NCBI RefSeq assembly: GCF_038502225.1 | Contig: NC_091369.1 | Location: 779,001-843,000 of the forward strand | Reading direction: 5' to 3' | Length of the DNA stretch: 64,000 bases | Source of the DNA: Cherax quadricarinatus | Taxonomy: Eukaryota > Arthropoda > Malacostraca > Decapoda > Parastacidae | Part shown: positions 62,666 to 64,000 of the stretch, in pieces | Layout of the letters: every line of letters begins with the position of its first letter | How positions within the stretch are numbered: the first letter of the stretch is position 1 | Notes under the pieces: generated by a model | Database searches by the model: none | Seen by the model: the letters and a program-made list of their open reading frames with translations, nothing else | What the model was told of the DNA's origin: nothing | Translations under genes and position numbers: made by a program

Positions 62666-63707
62666 GGCTGGTGTGGGACCAGGAGGCCTGATGTAAGCCC
62701 AGGAGGCTTGGTGTGAGACCAGGAGGGCTGGTGTGGGACCAGGAGGGCTGGTGTGAGACCAGGAGGGCTGGTGTGGAACCAGGAGGGCTGGTGTGGGACC
62801 AGGAGGGCTGGTGTGGAACCAGGAGGGCTGATGTGCGACCAGGAGGGCTGGTGTGGGACCAGGAGACCTGATGTAAGCCCAGGAGGCTTGGTGTGAGACC
62901 AGGAGGGCTGGTGTGTGACCAGGAGGGCTGGTGTGGGACCAGGAGGGCTGGTGTGAGACCAGGAGGGCTGGTGTGGGACCAGGAGGGCTGGTGTGAGACC
63001 AGGAGGGCTGGTGTGGGACCAGGAGGGCTGGTGTGAGACCAGGAGGGCTGGTGTGGGACCAGGAGGGCTGGTGTGAGACCAGGAGGGCTGGTGTGAGACC
63101 AGGAGGGCTGGTGTGGGACCAGGAGGGCTGGTGTGGGACCAGGAGGGCTGGTGTGAGACCAGGAGGGCTGGTGTGGGACCAGGAGGGCTGGTGTGAGACC
63201 AGGAGGGCTGGTGTGAGACCAGGAGGGCTGGTGTGGGACCAGGAGGGCTGGTGTGAGACCAGGAGGGCTGGTGTGGGACCAGGAGGGCTGGTGTGAGACC
63301 AGGAGGGCTGGTGTGGGACCAGGAGGGCTGGTGTGGGACCAGGAGGGCTGGTGTGGGACCAGGAGGGCTGGTGTGAGACCAGGAGGGCTGGTGTGGGACC
63401 AGGAGGGCTGGTGTGGGACCAGGAGGGCTGGTGTGGGACCAGGAGGGCTGGTGTGAGATCAGGAGGGCTGGTGTGAGAACAGGAGGGCTGGTGTGAGACC
63501 AGGAGGGCTGGTGTGGGACCAGGAGGGCTGGTGTGAGACCAGGAGGGCTGGTGTGGGACCAGGAGGGCTGGTGTGAGACCAGGAGGGCTGGTGTGAGACC
63601 AGGAGGGCTGGTGTGAGACCAGGAGGGCTGGTGTGAGACCAGGAGGGCTGGTGTGGGACCAGGAGGGCTGGTGTGGGACCAGGAGGGCTGGTGTGGGACC
63701 AGGAGGG
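62666..63707. repeat. 20-bp block, second
   Basis: GTGTGAGACC and GTGTGGGACC units of 20 bp, with GATGTAAGCCCAGGAGGCTT markers near 62,689 and 62,873, then about 40 nearly uniform units. Confidence 0.95.
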
Positions 63708-64000
63708 TTGGTGTTGTGACCAGGAGGACTGGTGTTGTGACCAGGAGGACTGGTGTTGTGACCAGGAGGGTTGGTGTTGTGACCAGGAGGGCTGGTGTTG
63801 TGACCAGGAGGGCTGCTGTTGTGACCAGGAGGACTGGTGTTGTGACCAGGAGGGCTGGTGTTGTGACCAGGAGGACTGGTGTTGTGACCAGGAGGGCTGG
63901 TGTTGTGACCAGGAGGGCTGGTGTTGTGACCAGGAAGGCTGGTGTTGTGACGAGGAGGACTGGTGCTGTGACCAGGAGGACTGGTGTTGTGACCAGGAGG
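63708..64000. repeat. 21-bp block, third (runs off the window)
   Basis: GTTGTGACCAGGAGGACTGG units again, continuing to the last base. The full array is therefore longer than the 8.3 kb visible here. Confidence 0.95.

Noticed and set aside
55672..64000. Origin of the 21-bp unit from the CCAGGCCTCCTGG block of LINE family B
   Set aside because: Only a few bases (GACCAGG, CTGGTG) are shared. That is too short to support descent without intermediates.

Overview
This is eukaryotic, non-genic, repeat-saturated DNA. I infer an arthropod, most likely a decapod crustacean such as a crayfish, lobster, crab or shrimp. The reasons are a block of interstitial CCTAA/TTAGG telomere-type repeats, many very long (CT)n tracts, and several related CR1/Jockey-group LINE tails and Penelope-like elements of a kind I associate with decapod genomes. 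The species is not determinable by eye. I see no host protein-coding gene, no canonical tRNA or rRNA gene, no CRISPR array and nothing prokaryotic. The very long open frames in the minisatellites are artefacts of repeat units whose length is a multiple of three; several frames on both strands are open at once.

Layout. 1-9 kb: microsatellites, a 38-bp minisatellite, a decayed LINE split by a Penelope-type terminal repeat, telomere-like DNA, tRNA-derived SINE pieces and reverse-strand LINE 3' ends. 9-14 kb: 55-bp, 26/43-bp, 36-bp and 37-bp arrays and a compound (CTGT)(CT)(TA)(GA) microsatellite able to fold on itself. 14-17.3 kb: a 37-bp satellite interrupted by a 5'-truncated CR1/Rex1-like LINE with an open reverse transcriptase frame, running into a related 43-bp satellite. 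18-23 kb: a 40-bp array and a 33-bp satellite in several subtypes. 23.1-26.5 kb: the most informative locus, a LINE reverse transcriptase gene split by a 0.92-kb Penelope-like element (GIY-YIG endonuclease frame, 36-bp inverted ends, 14-15 bp target duplication), then another Penelope terminal repeat. 26.7-29.5 kb: 30-bp and 37-bp arrays. 30-37 kb: LINE tails on both strands, a G-rich 30-bp array, an inverted LINE-tail duplication and a decayed LINE. 37-41 kb: 28-bp and 17-bp arrays. 40.8-47.4 kb: a cluster of Penelope-type terminal repeats, often in head-to-head pairs, plus a young LINE copy. 47.6-64 kb: almost only minisatellite (23-, 22-, 31-, 39-, 21- and 20-bp units), interrupted by one MITE-like element in a (TA)n tract.

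No genes act together as a pathway here. What can be read is the interplay of mobile DNA and satellite DNA: LINEs inserted in satellites and microsatellites, Penelope-like elements inserted in LINEs, and arrays growing by block duplication (exact offsets of 2211, 1124 and 629 bp are visible). The best candidates for closer study are the family of hammerhead-ribozyme-like hairpins at the Penelope-type ends, with compensatory stem changes between families, and the nested LINE/Penelope insertion.
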